Of a stretch of DNA of 64,000 bases, positions 34,750 through 42,946 are shown in pieces. Under the pieces are notes generated by a model. The model searched no databases. It worked only from the letters and a program-made list of their open reading frames with translations, and was not told where the DNA came from. Where the stretch lies: assembly GCF_900166665.1 (NCBI RefSeq), contig NZ_LT800494.1, positions 2,215,704 through 2,279,703 on the forward strand, read 5' to 3'. How positions within the stretch are numbered: position 1 is the stretch's first letter; each line of letters begins with the position of its first letter. Position numbers and translations under genes: made by a program. Origin of the DNA: Cytobacillus gottheilii. GTDB lineage: Bacteria; Bacillota; Bacilli; Bacillales; Cytobacillaceae.

Positions 34750-35328
34750 TTAAGCAGATTTCTTTGCTGTATACTCTGTAGGCAGCAGGAGTTTGGCTGA
34801 CTGCAGTCTTTTCCTTACTAAAACACCAATCCATGCAGCTAATGCAGCTTTAATTAGTCCGACAATGATAAAAGGTGTAAATCCGCCGGCAAGAGCAGCA
34901 AGCCAGGACATATCAGCTGCGATCTTTAACCAGACAGTACCGAAAACAAGAGCGATCAGCATACCGATTGTGTTTGCGATCATTGAGTGCAAAAAATTAA
35001 AGGCTGTCTTTTCCATATATAAACCCATGATGAAAACAGCTGGAATAAAGCCAATTAAATATCCGCCTGTTGGACCAATTATGGTAGAAAATCCACCTGA
35101 GAATTCCGCAAAAACAGGAACACCCGCAGCGCCAATCATTAAATATAGAAGAACAGAAAAAGTACCATATTTGGCTCCCAAGATGGTTGCTGCAAGTCCA
35201 ATTGCCAGTGTTTGTCCTGTAATAGGAACGGGAGGGATGGGAATAACCATTTGTGCCATAACTCCAATTACAGCAGCAAATAAGGCGGTAACGATCATTG
35301 ATCTAAGCTTAATTTGTTCATTATTCAT
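34750..35328 (-). CDS. bioY: Biotin ECF transporter substrate-binding protein BioY
   Basis: 192 residues, six helices. BioY family signatures: IPIPPVPITGQTLAIGLAATILGAKYG, VFAEFSGGFSTIIGPTGGYLIGF and the C-terminal PFIIVGLIKAALAAWIGVLVRKRL. It is the S component that binds biotin and works with the shared EcfAA'T energiser or alone. Upstream lies a BirA-like inverted repeat, so biotin repression is expected. Confidence 0.94.
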   Translation of the reverse strand: MNNEQIKLRSMIVTALFAAVIGVMAQMVIPIPPVPITGQTLAIGLAATILGAKYGTFSVLLYLMIGAAGVPVFAEFSGGFSTIIGPTGGYLIGFIPAVFIMGLYMEKTAFNFLHSMIANTIGMLIALVFGTVWLKIAADMSWLAALAGGFTPFIIVGLIKAALAAWIGVLVRKRLQSAKLLLPTEYTAKKSA

Positions 35329-35348
35329 ATGTATCTCCCTTTCTATAT

Positions 35349-35379
35349 ATGTAAACTATAAACCTTTGTTAGTTTACAT
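35349..35379. promoter_or_regulatory. BirA-like biotin operator upstream of bioY
   Basis: ATGTAAACTA and TAGTTTACAT are perfect inverted repeats separated by 11 nt (TGTAAAC-N15-GTTTACA), 20 nt upstream of bioY, in keeping with BirA operators of biotin genes. A second, imperfect inverted repeat (AGTCAACTTA-N8-TAAGTTAACT) lies at 35402-35429. Confidence 0.6.
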
Positions 35380-35431
35380 TATAAAGAAGAGGGATGATTT
35401 TAGTCAACTTATTTTTCATTAAGTTAACTGT

Positions 35432-36544
35432 TTAACTCCATAAATAATCACTTAACTCACCGCGAAATAAATTTGTATCGATATTGCATGTCTGTGCGTC
35501 AAGACCATATTGCCAGCCATAGACGAGTGATCCTTCAGGAGCTTCGGGATTGTATGCTGGTGCATTTTCCTCTGTCGTAATTCCTTCCTGTGGAGAAGCA
35601 GTCCAAAGAATTAAGTCATTTTGCAATTCAGCATTATTTTCAGCTGCTGCAGTATATTCTGTAAATAATGCCTGTTCTGAATCGAATACTCCATAAACAC
35701 CAGGCACATAAGATGATTCACTCATTCCCTCATAAAATCCTTGGATAAATTCTGCATCAACGGGATAGTTAGGCTCAATATCAGCAAAAATAGCTACTCC
35801 TTCTGGTATGCCTAACTGCTGAGCTTCTTCAATTGCTTGTCTTGCTTCATTTTGTCCATTTTCATAGCCTGTTGCATCGGTAAAGTGGTTCCAAATAACA
35901 AGGATCTCTATGCCTTCATTTTGAAGAAGCTGAACCTCTTCAGAAGTTAGACCAGCTGATACACCTTCCTTTTCCCCTAAATATCGGCCCCAGATTGCTG
36001 GGTCACCAAAATTTTCACGTACACAGGAAAGCAAGTCGTTTGTGGTTAGACTTGCTGAATCTACACCCCAAACGACCTCTTCACTTTCATTGCCATTTCC
36101 GCTGGCATTTTGGTCGCTGCTTTGATCAGAGTTTTCTCCGCTCGAATTCTGATCGTTTCCAGCTTCATTATTGTCATCTGAGCTAGAATCTTCATTTGTT
36201 GAAGCACCATCAGTATTGTTTGTAACATCATTCTGAACGTTAACATCCACATTGACATTGATATTGTTTGTTATATTGTTATCAATTGAATTGTTGTTTC
36301 CGTTCTTTATTTGATTATTGATTGAATTAGTAATATCGGCATTATCACTATTTACATCGTTCTCAACATTATTGGTAACGCCGCTTTCTCCGCCGCTGGA
36401 TGAATTAGCGTCTTCCGTTTCATTTGCATGTGTATCTCCGCTTGGATTTACTTCCTTACTGTCAATAAAAGAAAATAGAAATATAGACAAAACCGCCGCA
36501 GCAAATGCTGTGATGGCATAAGATAGCCATTTTTTTCGATTCAA
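35432..36544 (-). CDS. Membrane-anchored protein with Asn-rich linker and DUF1906 glycosidase-like domain
   Basis: 370 residues from a TTG at 36544 (AGGAGG 9 nt upstream). One N-terminal anchor (about 7-27) after RKKW, then ~130 residues of Asn/Asp/Ser low complexity with alternating Val/Ile (NNINVNVDVNVQNDVTNN), then a C-terminal domain (about 160-370) starting VVWGVDSASLTTNDLLSCVRENFG, continuing WGRYLGE, VIWNHF, IFADIEPNYPVD, the DUF1906/Rv2525c-like glycoside-hydrolase-type TIM barrel. The acidic pair in FADIEPNY would be the catalytic region. Probably cell-surface, role in wall binding or remodelling inferred. Confidence 0.8.
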   Translation of the reverse strand: MNRKKWLSYAITAFAAAVLSIFLFSFIDSKEVNPSGDTHANETEDANSSSGGESGVTNNVENDVNSDNADITNSINNQIKNGNNNSIDNNITNNINVNVDVNVQNDVTNNTDGASTNEDSSSDDNNEAGNDQNSSGENSDQSSDQNASGNGNESEEVVWGVDSASLTTNDLLSCVRENFGDPAIWGRYLGEKEGVSAGLTSEEVQLLQNEGIEILVIWNHFTDATGYENGQNEARQAIEEAQQLGIPEGVAIFADIEPNYPVDAEFIQGFYEGMSESSYVPGVYGVFDSEQALFTEYTAAAENNAELQNDLILWTASPQEGITTEENAPAYNPEAPEGSLVYGWQYGLDAQTCNIDTNLFRGELSDYLWS

Positions 36545-36709
36545 TGTTCCTTGCCTCCTTCGGCATATAGTTGTTGTCGATCCTTTGTGAGGTAGGTCCA
36601 TACATCCTATGCAGTAAGAGAGTCAGCCGTGAAAAAGCAAAAAATGTGAGTAAGAGAAAAAAAATAGGGAAAATAAAGTAAAAGACTTTCATTAAAGTAG
36701 AAGTTTGCA

Positions 36710-36741
36710 TATAATAAAATTAACAATTAACATTTTGTTAA
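36710..36741 (+). promoter_or_regulatory. Promoter -10 and inverted-repeat operator of the NAD salvage operon
   Basis: TATAAT (36710-36715) is followed by TTAACAA-N8-TTGTTAA (36720-36741), a 7-bp-arm inverted repeat covering the expected transcription start, 10 nt before the GTG of the NrtR-like gene. Likely operator for autoregulation. Confidence 0.5.
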
Positions 36742-36751
36742 AAGTAAGGCG

Positions 36752-37519
36752 GTGACGTTTTTACAGTTGAATAACAAACATAAATATCGTACACCTGATG
36801 GCTATACGGCCGACATTGCTGTCTTCACGATTGTGACTGAAAAGAGAGAAGTCTTTAAACCTCCTATTATGTCATTAAAAATTATGCTGATTAAGCGCAG
36901 CGAATTGACTGCTGAAGGAACAGCTAATATTGAAGCAGGAAAGTGGGCACTGCCTGGAGGATTTGTGAAAGAAAGTGAAAATGGTCTCGAAGCGGCTAGA
37001 AGAGAACTAATGGAAGAGACAGGTATTCAAGATATTCATATGAAGCACTTTGCTGTGTTTGATCAGCCTGGACGGGACCCGCGCGGATGGATCCTTTCAA
37101 ACGCCTTCTACGCTCTAGTGCCTGAACATTTATTAAAAAGCCGGCAAGCAAATGATGATGCGGCAGCTGTTGCCCTTTTCTCTGTTAACGAGGTGCTGCA
37201 ATCGGAATTAGCTTTTGATCACCTGGAAATAATCAAACAAGCACTTGAAATGGTTACTAAGGTTATGCTTCAGACAACCGCAGCCAAAAATTATCTGCCA
37301 GAAGAGTTCACATATTCAGAGCTCCAAGCTGTGCTGTCAACGGTCACTGATGATTCAGCCATCTTAAATGAACAATCGTTTGCTAGAAAGATTAAGACAT
37401 TGCCATTTATTGAATTAGCAGAGGGAAAAACAACACAGCGGACATCCAAAAAAGGAACAAAGCTTTATCGCTTTATTGATATGGATATCGTAAACCCGAT
37501 CTATACCGCCAGATATTGA
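36752..37519 (+). CDS. NrtR-like regulator: Nudix domain plus C-terminal winged helix
   Basis: 255 residues. N-terminal Nudix domain (about 1-150) with an intact Nudix box: GFVKESENGLEAARRELMEE followed by TG; C-terminal ~100 residues with the NrtR-type winged helix (EEFTYSELQAVLSTV ... NEQSFARKIKTLPFIELAEG ... SKKGTKLYRF). NrtR proteins repress NAD biosynthesis genes and respond to ADP-ribose. Located first in an operon with pncA, pncB and nadE, it is very probably their regulator; the intact box suggests it may also hydrolyse ADP-ribose-like substrates. GTG 36752 is close to AAGGCG; the start is not certain. Confidence 0.82.
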   Translation: MTFLQLNNKHKYRTPDGYTADIAVFTIVTEKREVFKPPIMSLKIMLIKRSELTAEGTANIEAGKWALPGGFVKESENGLEAARRELMEETGIQDIHMKHFAVFDQPGRDPRGWILSNAFYALVPEHLLKSRQANDDAAAVALFSVNEVLQSELAFDHLEIIKQALEMVTKVMLQTTAAKNYLPEEFTYSELQAVLSTVTDDSAILNEQSFARKIKTLPFIELAEGKTTQRTSKKGTKLYRFIDMDIVNPIYTARY

Positions 37520-37534
37520 TGAGGAGGAATCAGC

Positions 37535-38077
37535 GTGAAGAAAGCTTTAATAGTGATTGACTACACGAATGATTTTGTTACCGGGGCATTGCCGTGCGGG
37601 GAACCTGCTATCAAGATTGAAGATACAATCACTTCACTAACGGAAGAATTTATACATGCAGGCGATCCAGTTTTTTTCGCCATTGATTTGCATCATGAAG
37701 GAGATTCTTTTCACCCAGAAACTGCATTATATCCCCCGCACAATATTGCTGGAACTGAGGGAAGAAATCTATATGGGAAGCTTGCAGATGTGTATAAGAA
37801 ATACAAGTTGGAAAACCATGTAATATGGAAAGATAAAACAAGGTATAGTGCATTTGCCGGTACAAACATTGAATTGCTGCTGCGGGAAAGAGGCATTGAA
37901 GAATTGCATCTTGTTGGAGTCTGCACGGATATTTGTGTGCTTCATACAGCTGTTGACGCCTATAACAAGGGATTTAAGATGACGATTCACAGTGATGCAG
38001 TTGCGAGCTTTAATGAAGCAGGACATGAGTGGGCACTTTCCCATTTTAAAAATACTTTAAATGCGAACATAATCTAA
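37535..38077 (+). CDS. pncA: Nicotinamidase
   Basis: 180 residues, isochorismatase-like cysteine hydrolase. Catalytic triad visible: Asp in ALIVIDYTNDFV, Lys in VIWKDKTRYSAFAGT, Cys in HLVGVCTDICVLHT; metal-binding FFAIDLHHEGDSFHPE. It deamidates nicotinamide to nicotinate. GTG 37535 follows AGGAGGAATCAGC. Second gene of the NAD salvage operon; pncB follows 19 nt downstream. Confidence 0.93.
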   Translation: MKKALIVIDYTNDFVTGALPCGEPAIKIEDTITSLTEEFIHAGDPVFFAIDLHHEGDSFHPETALYPPHNIAGTEGRNLYGKLADVYKKYKLENHVIWKDKTRYSAFAGTNIELLLRERGIEELHLVGVCTDICVLHTAVDAYNKGFKMTIHSDAVASFNEAGHEWALSHFKNTLNANII

Positions 38078-38096
38078 TAGGAGAAGGTGAGTCACC

Positions 38097-39560
38097 ATGG
38101 GTACAATTTATGAAGATGATAGCTTAGGACTGCACACGGATCTCTACCAAATCAATATGGCATACACATATTGGCAGGACGGCATTCATGAAAATAAAGC
38201 TGTATTTGATCTCTTTTTTCGCAAGCTGCCTTTTGGAAATGGGTATGGCATTTTTGCAGGTCTGGAGAGAGTGATTGAATATCTGCAAGGTTTTTCATTT
38301 TCAGGCAGTGATATTCAATTTTTACGTAAACAATTGCACTATCCTGAAGACTTTCTCACGTATTTAAGTGAATTGCGTTTTACAGGTACATTAAAAAGCA
38401 TGGAAGAGGGAGAATTGGTTTTTGGCAATGTGCCGATTTTAAGGGTGGAGGCATCCCTGGCAGAAGCTCAATTGATTGAAACAGCTCTCTTAAACATTAT
38501 TAATTATCAAACATTGATCGCAACAAAAGCGGCAAGAATTAAAGAGGTTGTTGGAGATGAAGTTGCCATGGAATATGGATCTCGCCGCGCCCAAGAGCTT
38601 GATGCTGCAATTTGGGGCACTAGAGCAGCTTTTATCGGCGGATTTCAGGCTACATCTAATGTAAGAGCTGGGAAAAAATTTGGCATCCCAGTAGCTGGTA
38701 CTCATGCTCATTCTCTCGTTCAGGCATATGGAGATGAATATATAGCCTTTCATAAATATGCAGAGAGTCATACTGATTGTGTTTTTTTAGTAGATACTTA
38801 TAACACCTTGCGATCGGGCGTTCCTAATGCTATTAAAGTGGCCAAAGAGCTTGGAAATAAGATCCGTTTTAAAGGAATTCGACTAGACAGCGGCGACTTA
38901 GCTTATCTATCGAAGGAAGCGCGCAAGATGCTTGATGATGCTGGGTTCACGGATACAAAAATCATTGCATCTAATGACCTTGATGAGTATACCATTATGA
39001 ATTTAAAGGCTCAAGGTGCTAAAATTGATATATGGGGAATCGGGACAAAGCTAATCACTGGCTATGATCAGCCTGCATTGGGAGCAGTATATAAGCTAGT
39101 CAGTATTGAAAGAGACGGCGAAATGACCGATACCATTAAAATTAGTGCAAATCCTGAAAAAGTATCCACACCAGGACTTAAAAAAGTTTACCGAATCATC
39201 AATAAGGCAAATGATAAATCAGAAGGCGATTATATTGCCCTTGATCATGAAAGTCCGCAGCAGGAGGAACGGTTGAAGATGTTCCATCCAGTTCACACGT
39301 ATATTAGTAAATTTGTGACAAATTTCGAAGCAAAAGAACTACATGTACAAGTTTATACAAACGGCGAGCTAACCTACCTTAAGCCGAAGATTGAGGAAAT
39401 TCAGCAAAAAGTAAAAACAAATCTCAATCTGCTCTGGGATGAATATCGCCGTGCGCTAAATCCGGAAGAATATCCTGTTGATCTAAGTCCTATGTGCTGG
39501 GAAAACAAAATGAGTCATATTGCCAGTATTAAAGAGAAAGTAAAACAAAATGAAAAATAG
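38097..39560 (+). CDS. pncB: Nicotinate phosphoribosyltransferase
   Basis: 487 residues. Family pattern: [15 protein letters not shown] at the N-terminus, [44 protein letters not shown] (the phosphoribosylation His/Arg region), [14 protein letters not shown] and [16 protein letters not shown]. It converts the nicotinate made by PncA to nicotinate mononucleotide. ATG 38097 follows AGGAGAAGGTGAG. Its 3' end lies 16 nt before nadE. Confidence 0.95.
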   Translation: MGTIYEDDSLGLHTDLYQINMAYTYWQDGIHENKAVFDLFFRKLPFGNGYGIFAGLERVIEYLQGFSFSGSDIQFLRKQLHYPEDFLTYLSELRFTGTLKSMEEGELVFGNVPILRVEASLAEAQLIETALLNIINYQTLIATKAARIKEVVGDEVAMEYGSRRAQELDAAIWGTRAAFIGGFQATSNVRAGKKFGIPVAGTHAHSLVQAYGDEYIAFHKYAESHTDCVFLVDTYNTLRSGVPNAIKVAKELGNKIRFKGIRLDSGDLAYLSKEARKMLDDAGFTDTKIIASNDLDEYTIMNLKAQGAKIDIWGIGTKLITGYDQPALGAVYKLVSIERDGEMTDTIKISANPEKVSTPGLKKVYRIINKANDKSEGDYIALDHESPQQEERLKMFHPVHTYISKFVTNFEAKELHVQVYTNGELTYLKPKIEEIQQKVKTNLNLLWDEYRRALNPEEYPVDLSPMCWENKMSHIASIKEKVKQNEK

Positions 39561-39576
39561 AGAGGATGCTGCAAAA

Positions 39577-40398
39577 ATGAGCTTGCAATCTGAAATTATT
39601 TCAGCATTAAATGTAAAACCGGAAATTAACCCAAAAGAAGAAATTTCAAGCCGAATTCAATTTCTGAAAGATTATCTGAAAAAAACAAACGCAAAAGGTT
39701 ATGTACTTGGCATTAGCGGGGGGCAGGATTCTTCTTTAGCCGGACGCCTTGCTCAGTTAGCTGTTGAAGAACTCCGTTCAGAAGGATATGATGCTACCTT
39801 TGCAGCAATCCGGCTTCCTTATGGTACACAACGGGATGAAGAAGACGCACAGCGGGCATTAGACTTTATTAAGGGAGATCAAGAATTTTCATTTAATATT
39901 AAAACAGCAGTGGATGCTGTTCAAGAAACATATAATTCTTCTGCAGGTGAAGATGTGCTTAAGGATTATCATAAAGGCAATGTAAAGGCAAGAATGAGAA
40001 TGATCGCACAATATGTTTTTGGCGGACAAAAAAACTTGCTTGTCATTGGAACAGATCATGCCGCAGAAGCTGTCACTGGCTTCTTTACAAAGTATGGTGA
40101 TGGCGGAGCGGATGTTCTTCCTTTAACAGGCTTATCCAAAAGGCAAGGAAAACAGCTGCTTCAAGAGCTGGGAGCGGAAGAGAGAATTTATCTAAAAGTT
40201 CCAACAGCTGATTTACTTGATCAAAAGCCTGGTCAGGCAGATGAAACAGAGCTTGGAATTTCTTATGACCAGCTGGACGATTATTTGGAAGGCAAAACAG
40301 TTCCAGCAGATGTTGCAGAAAAAATTGAAAAACGCTATATGATGACAGAGCATAAACGTCAAGTGCCAGCTTCTATGTTTGATGCATGGTGGAAATAA
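39577..40398 (+). CDS. nadE: NH3-dependent NAD synthetase
   Basis: 273 residues, the usual length for Bacillus NadE (272), ammonia-dependent form without a glutaminase domain. ATP pyrophosphatase P-loop [90 protein letters not shown]. It completes NAD synthesis. ATG 39577 follows AGAGGATG; an in-frame ATG at 39550 overlapping pncB would add nine unconserved residues. Confidence 0.96.
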   Translation: MSLQSEIISALNVKPEINPKEEISSRIQFLKDYLKKTNAKGYVLGISGGQDSSLAGRLAQLAVEELRSEGYDATFAAIRLPYGTQRDEEDAQRALDFIKGDQEFSFNIKTAVDAVQETYNSSAGEDVLKDYHKGNVKARMRMIAQYVFGGQKNLLVIGTDHAAEAVTGFFTKYGDGGADVLPLTGLSKRQGKQLLQELGAEERIYLKVPTADLLDQKPGQADETELGISYDQLDDYLEGKTVPADVAEKIEKRYMMTEHKRQVPASMFDAWWK

Positions 40399-40431
40399 GA
40401 AACATGCTGTTGCGTAATGCAGCAGATCATG

Positions 40432-40487
40432 AAAACCCAAACGATAAGAAGAAAATATTTCTTCTTACAAATCGTTTGGGTTTTTTA
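40432..40487 (+). terminator. Terminator of the NAD salvage operon
   Basis: AAACCCAAACGAT / ATCGTTTGGGTTT long stem with an internal AAGAAGAAA/TTTCTTCTT extension, followed by TTTTTTATAT. Confidence 0.92.
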
Positions 40488-40670
40488 TATAAAGAATCTT
40501 AAAAAATGGAGCAGAGTAAGAGAACAAATAAGTGTAACAGGTTTATGACAAAGAATTCAGGTTATAGTGAAATATCCGTAACATTTTAAGCGATATTACG
40601 TCAAATAGAGAAAGAAAGATTTTATATTGAAATCATTTTGTAACAATTTTGAAATATTTATAGAAAAAAA

Positions 40671-40697
40671 TGTAACTTTTCTTTTTGTTGCATCGTC
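40671..40697 (+). promoter_or_regulatory. Possible ECF sigma factor promoter
   Basis: TGTAAC (40671-40676), a 17-nt spacer beginning with a T run, and CGTC (40694-40697) followed by TAATAAG: the form of SigX/SigM/SigW-type promoters in bacilli, 41 nt upstream of the secreted protein gene at 40738. Confidence 0.45.
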
Positions 40698-40737
40698 TAA
40701 TAAGTAAAATATCAAAAGATAAAAGGAGTGTATGATT

Positions 40738-41418
40738 TTGAAGAAGAAATGGATTTCTATTTTAGTAGCTGCTATGTTCTTTTTTGCTACCGGAGCATTT
40801 TATTATGGAGGCAAACCAGATGATGCTTCAGCGAACGAAGAGCAAGTAAAAGAGGAGATTAAAAGTGAATTTCAGGACGATGTGACTGTAGCTGAAGATG
40901 AAGAAACGGATTCTGAGAATGAAATAAACTCGAAAGCTCCTAGTGATGCAGCAGAACCAGTAAAAGAAGAAGTTGATCAAGGATCCAAAACAGAGCCAGC
41001 ACAAGTTGGAAAGCAAGAAGAAAAGACGGACATCGAGGATAAAAAGCCTGAGACCATTGTATCTGAAGATGGGTACACTTATCATTTAATTGAAGACAAA
41101 ACGAAATATAGCAATCTTGTAGAATTGATTGATTTAGCTGCAAGTTTTAATCTATCTTTATATGGTATTGATGGTTCTGATGTCTTTGCGCTTATTAAGG
41201 ATGGCAAGGTAATCGGCGGGTTATCAACAGGCAGTTTATCTATTGATCCGGAGTATAAAAGCTTTGCCATTCAAAAACACAGCTTTTATAAGGATAAAGG
41301 GCTAGAAGAAAATATTGATCTTGCCATTCGTACCGGTGCTAGTATTACTGTTAACTTTGAGGAATATACTGGATATCATATTCAATATAAAGATGGAACA
41401 ATTATTATCAATCATTGA
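40738..41418 (+). CDS. Exported protein of unknown function with acidic linker
   Basis: 226 residues from a TTG at 40738 (AAGGAG 9 nt upstream; the ATG at 40732 is only 3 nt away). N-terminal signal or anchor (about 5-22), a ~75-residue Glu/Lys/Asp-rich linker, and a C-terminal globular part from about residue 105 (YTYHLIEDKTKYSNLVELIDLAASFNLSLYGID ... GYHIQYKDGTIIIN). Not recognised. The ECF-like promoter upstream would suggest envelope-stress control. Confidence 0.7.
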   Translation: MKKKWISILVAAMFFFATGAFYYGGKPDDASANEEQVKEEIKSEFQDDVTVAEDEETDSENEINSKAPSDAAEPVKEEVDQGSKTEPAQVGKQEEKTDIEDKKPETIVSEDGYTYHLIEDKTKYSNLVELIDLAASFNLSLYGIDGSDVFALIKDGKVIGGLSTGSLSIDPEYKSFAIQKHSFYKDKGLEENIDLAIRTGASITVNFEEYTGYHIQYKDGTIIINH

Positions 41419-41449
41419 TTATATTGGCTTTCATTAATTATTTATAAAA

Positions 41450-41726
41450 AGGATTGGGAAATCTTCATAGTATAGTTGTTTAGGTATTTAACCAAGCCGG
41501 TTCCACTGCACTGCGGACCCTCGCTTTCAGTGGGGAGGAAGCTGAGCCTACTCGGCATCTTACCATTTTCTCTATTGCCCACAGGCGTCGTATGTTCTCC
41601 GCTCCATTTCACACATAAAAAAATATACCTTATAATAACAATAAAAAACCGACTGGTTAGAAAGATTTACTTCCTAATCGGTCGGTTCTTCTTTTGCCAT
41701 GTTTAATACTGTATCCCAGCCTGCTG
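41450..41726 (-). repeat. MITE-like intergenic repeat, copy C
   Basis: Ends AGGATTGGGAAAT and ATCCCAGCCT are inverted relatives of each other. Core CACTGCGGACCCTCGCTTTC...GGAGGAAGCTGAGCC...ATTGCCCACAGG, then hairpin ACCGACTGGTTAG / CCTAATCGGTCGGT. The core has lost about 25 bp relative to copy F. Lies between the convergent 40738 gene and pflA. Confidence 0.75.
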
Positions 41727-41736
41727 GTATGAGTAT

Positions 41737-42468
41737 TTAGTATTGTGTTGTTAGCAGCTGGTAAGCCCATTCGGCAGTTTCTTCACTAGGTGGTTCAATA
41801 TCCTTTAAAGGATAATCGAGTCCAAGAGCCTCCCATTTATAGACGCCAAGTTTATGATAAGGCAATACCTCTACCTTTTTTACGTTATTTAATGTGCTAA
41901 TAAAGCGGCCTAATTGAATCAAGTCTTCTTCAGAGTCAGATATAGTTGGAACAAGCACATGCCGAACCCAAACAGGGATATTTTGTTCTGATAAGAATTT
42001 GGCAAAAGTCAGGATATGTTCGTTCGTTAATCCTGTTAATTTCTTATGTTTTTCTTTATCAATATGCTTTAAATCAAGCAATATTAAATCGGTGTATTTC
42101 AGTACTTCTTTTAATTGACTTTGAAAATGAGGGGAGTTGGAATAACAGCCTCCTGAAGAGTCAATCGTCGTATGAATCCCAAGTTTCTTGCATTCTTTGA
42201 ATAATTCAATTAAAAAGGGGAGCTGCAATAAAGGTTCTCCGCCGCTGACTGTAATCCCTCCACCTGATGACTCAATAAAAGGAAGGTATGTTTTTAAATC
42301 AGCAATGATTTCGGAAACAGACATTTGTTTACCTGTACCAATTTCCCAAGTATCTGCGTTATGACAGAACTGGCAGCGCAGAAGGCACCCCTGCGTAAAA
42401 ATGACGTATCGAATGCCTGGTCCATCAACTGTTCCAAAAGTTTCTATTGAATGTATATTTCCGTTCAT
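41737..42468 (-). CDS. pflA: Pyruvate formate-lyase activating enzyme
   Basis: 243 residues, radical SAM enzyme. [4Fe-4S] motif in FTQGCLLRCQFCHNADTW (CX3CX2C), SAM-binding GGGITVSGGEPLLQ, and TTIDSSGGC. It installs the glycyl radical on PflB. ATG 42468 follows AAAGGAAG by 6 nt; upstream in-frame codons to 42492 include that site. It lies downstream of pflB, separated by a 126-bp tandem repeat array instead of the usual short gap. Confidence 0.95.
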   Translation of the reverse strand: MNGNIHSIETFGTVDGPGIRYVIFTQGCLLRCQFCHNADTWEIGTGKQMSVSEIIADLKTYLPFIESSGGGITVSGGEPLLQLPFLIELFKECKKLGIHTTIDSSGGCYSNSPHFQSQLKEVLKYTDLILLDLKHIDKEKHKKLTGLTNEHILTFAKFLSEQNIPVWVRHVLVPTISDSEEDLIQLGRFISTLNNVKKVEVLPYHKLGVYKWEALGLDYPLKDIEPPSEETAEWAYQLLTTQY

Positions 42469-42549
42469 TGTGATCTTCCTTTCATAATTCAAGAGTATAG
42501 AAGGGGAGAAATCAGCAATAGCTGATTTCTCATTAAATTAGATTAGCGA

Positions 42550-42945
42550 GCGCCTTCCGCATTTCGTGTTGTCCAGTTGCAGGCGCTAGGGACTCGAGGT
42601 CTTAAGCCAATCCAGTCAAAAGGTCAAAGAACGACCTTCCGCCTGGCTCGTCTTAAGCTTGTCGTCCCTGGGCAAGCGCCTTCCGCATTTCGTGTTGTCC
42701 AGCTGCAGGCGCTAGGGACTCGAGGTCTTAAGCCAATCTGTCCAGAAGGTTAAAGAACAACCTTCTAGCCATCTTGTCTTAAGCTTGTCGGGGCTGGGCA
42801 AGGCGCTTTCGCTTTTCGTGTTGTCCAGCTGCAGGCGCTAGGGACTCGAGGTCTTAAGCCAATCCAGTCAAAAGGTCAAAGAACGACCTTCCGTCTGGCT
42901 CGTCTTAAGCTTGTCGTCCCTGGGCAAGCGCCTTCCGCATTTCTT
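42550..42945 (-). repeat. Three tandem ~126-bp units plus a partial, between pflB and pflA
   Basis: Units start at about 42550, 42676 and 42803, with a partial from 42928. Each contains GCGCCTTCCGCATTTCGTG, TTGTCCAGCTGCAGGCGC, TAGGGACTCGAGGTCTTAAG and a hairpin: CTTAAG...CCAG..AAGGTC-AAAGAAC-GACCTT..CTGG...CTTAAG. In unit 2 the inner stem reads AGAAGGTT / AACCTTCT, so both arms changed together. The third unit and the partial run to the end of pflB. Confidence 0.85.
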
Positions 42946-42946
42946 G

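Noticed and set aside
42550-42945. Insertion sequence between pflB and pflA
   Set aside because: No transposase frame and no terminal inverted repeats; it is a tandem array of non-coding units.
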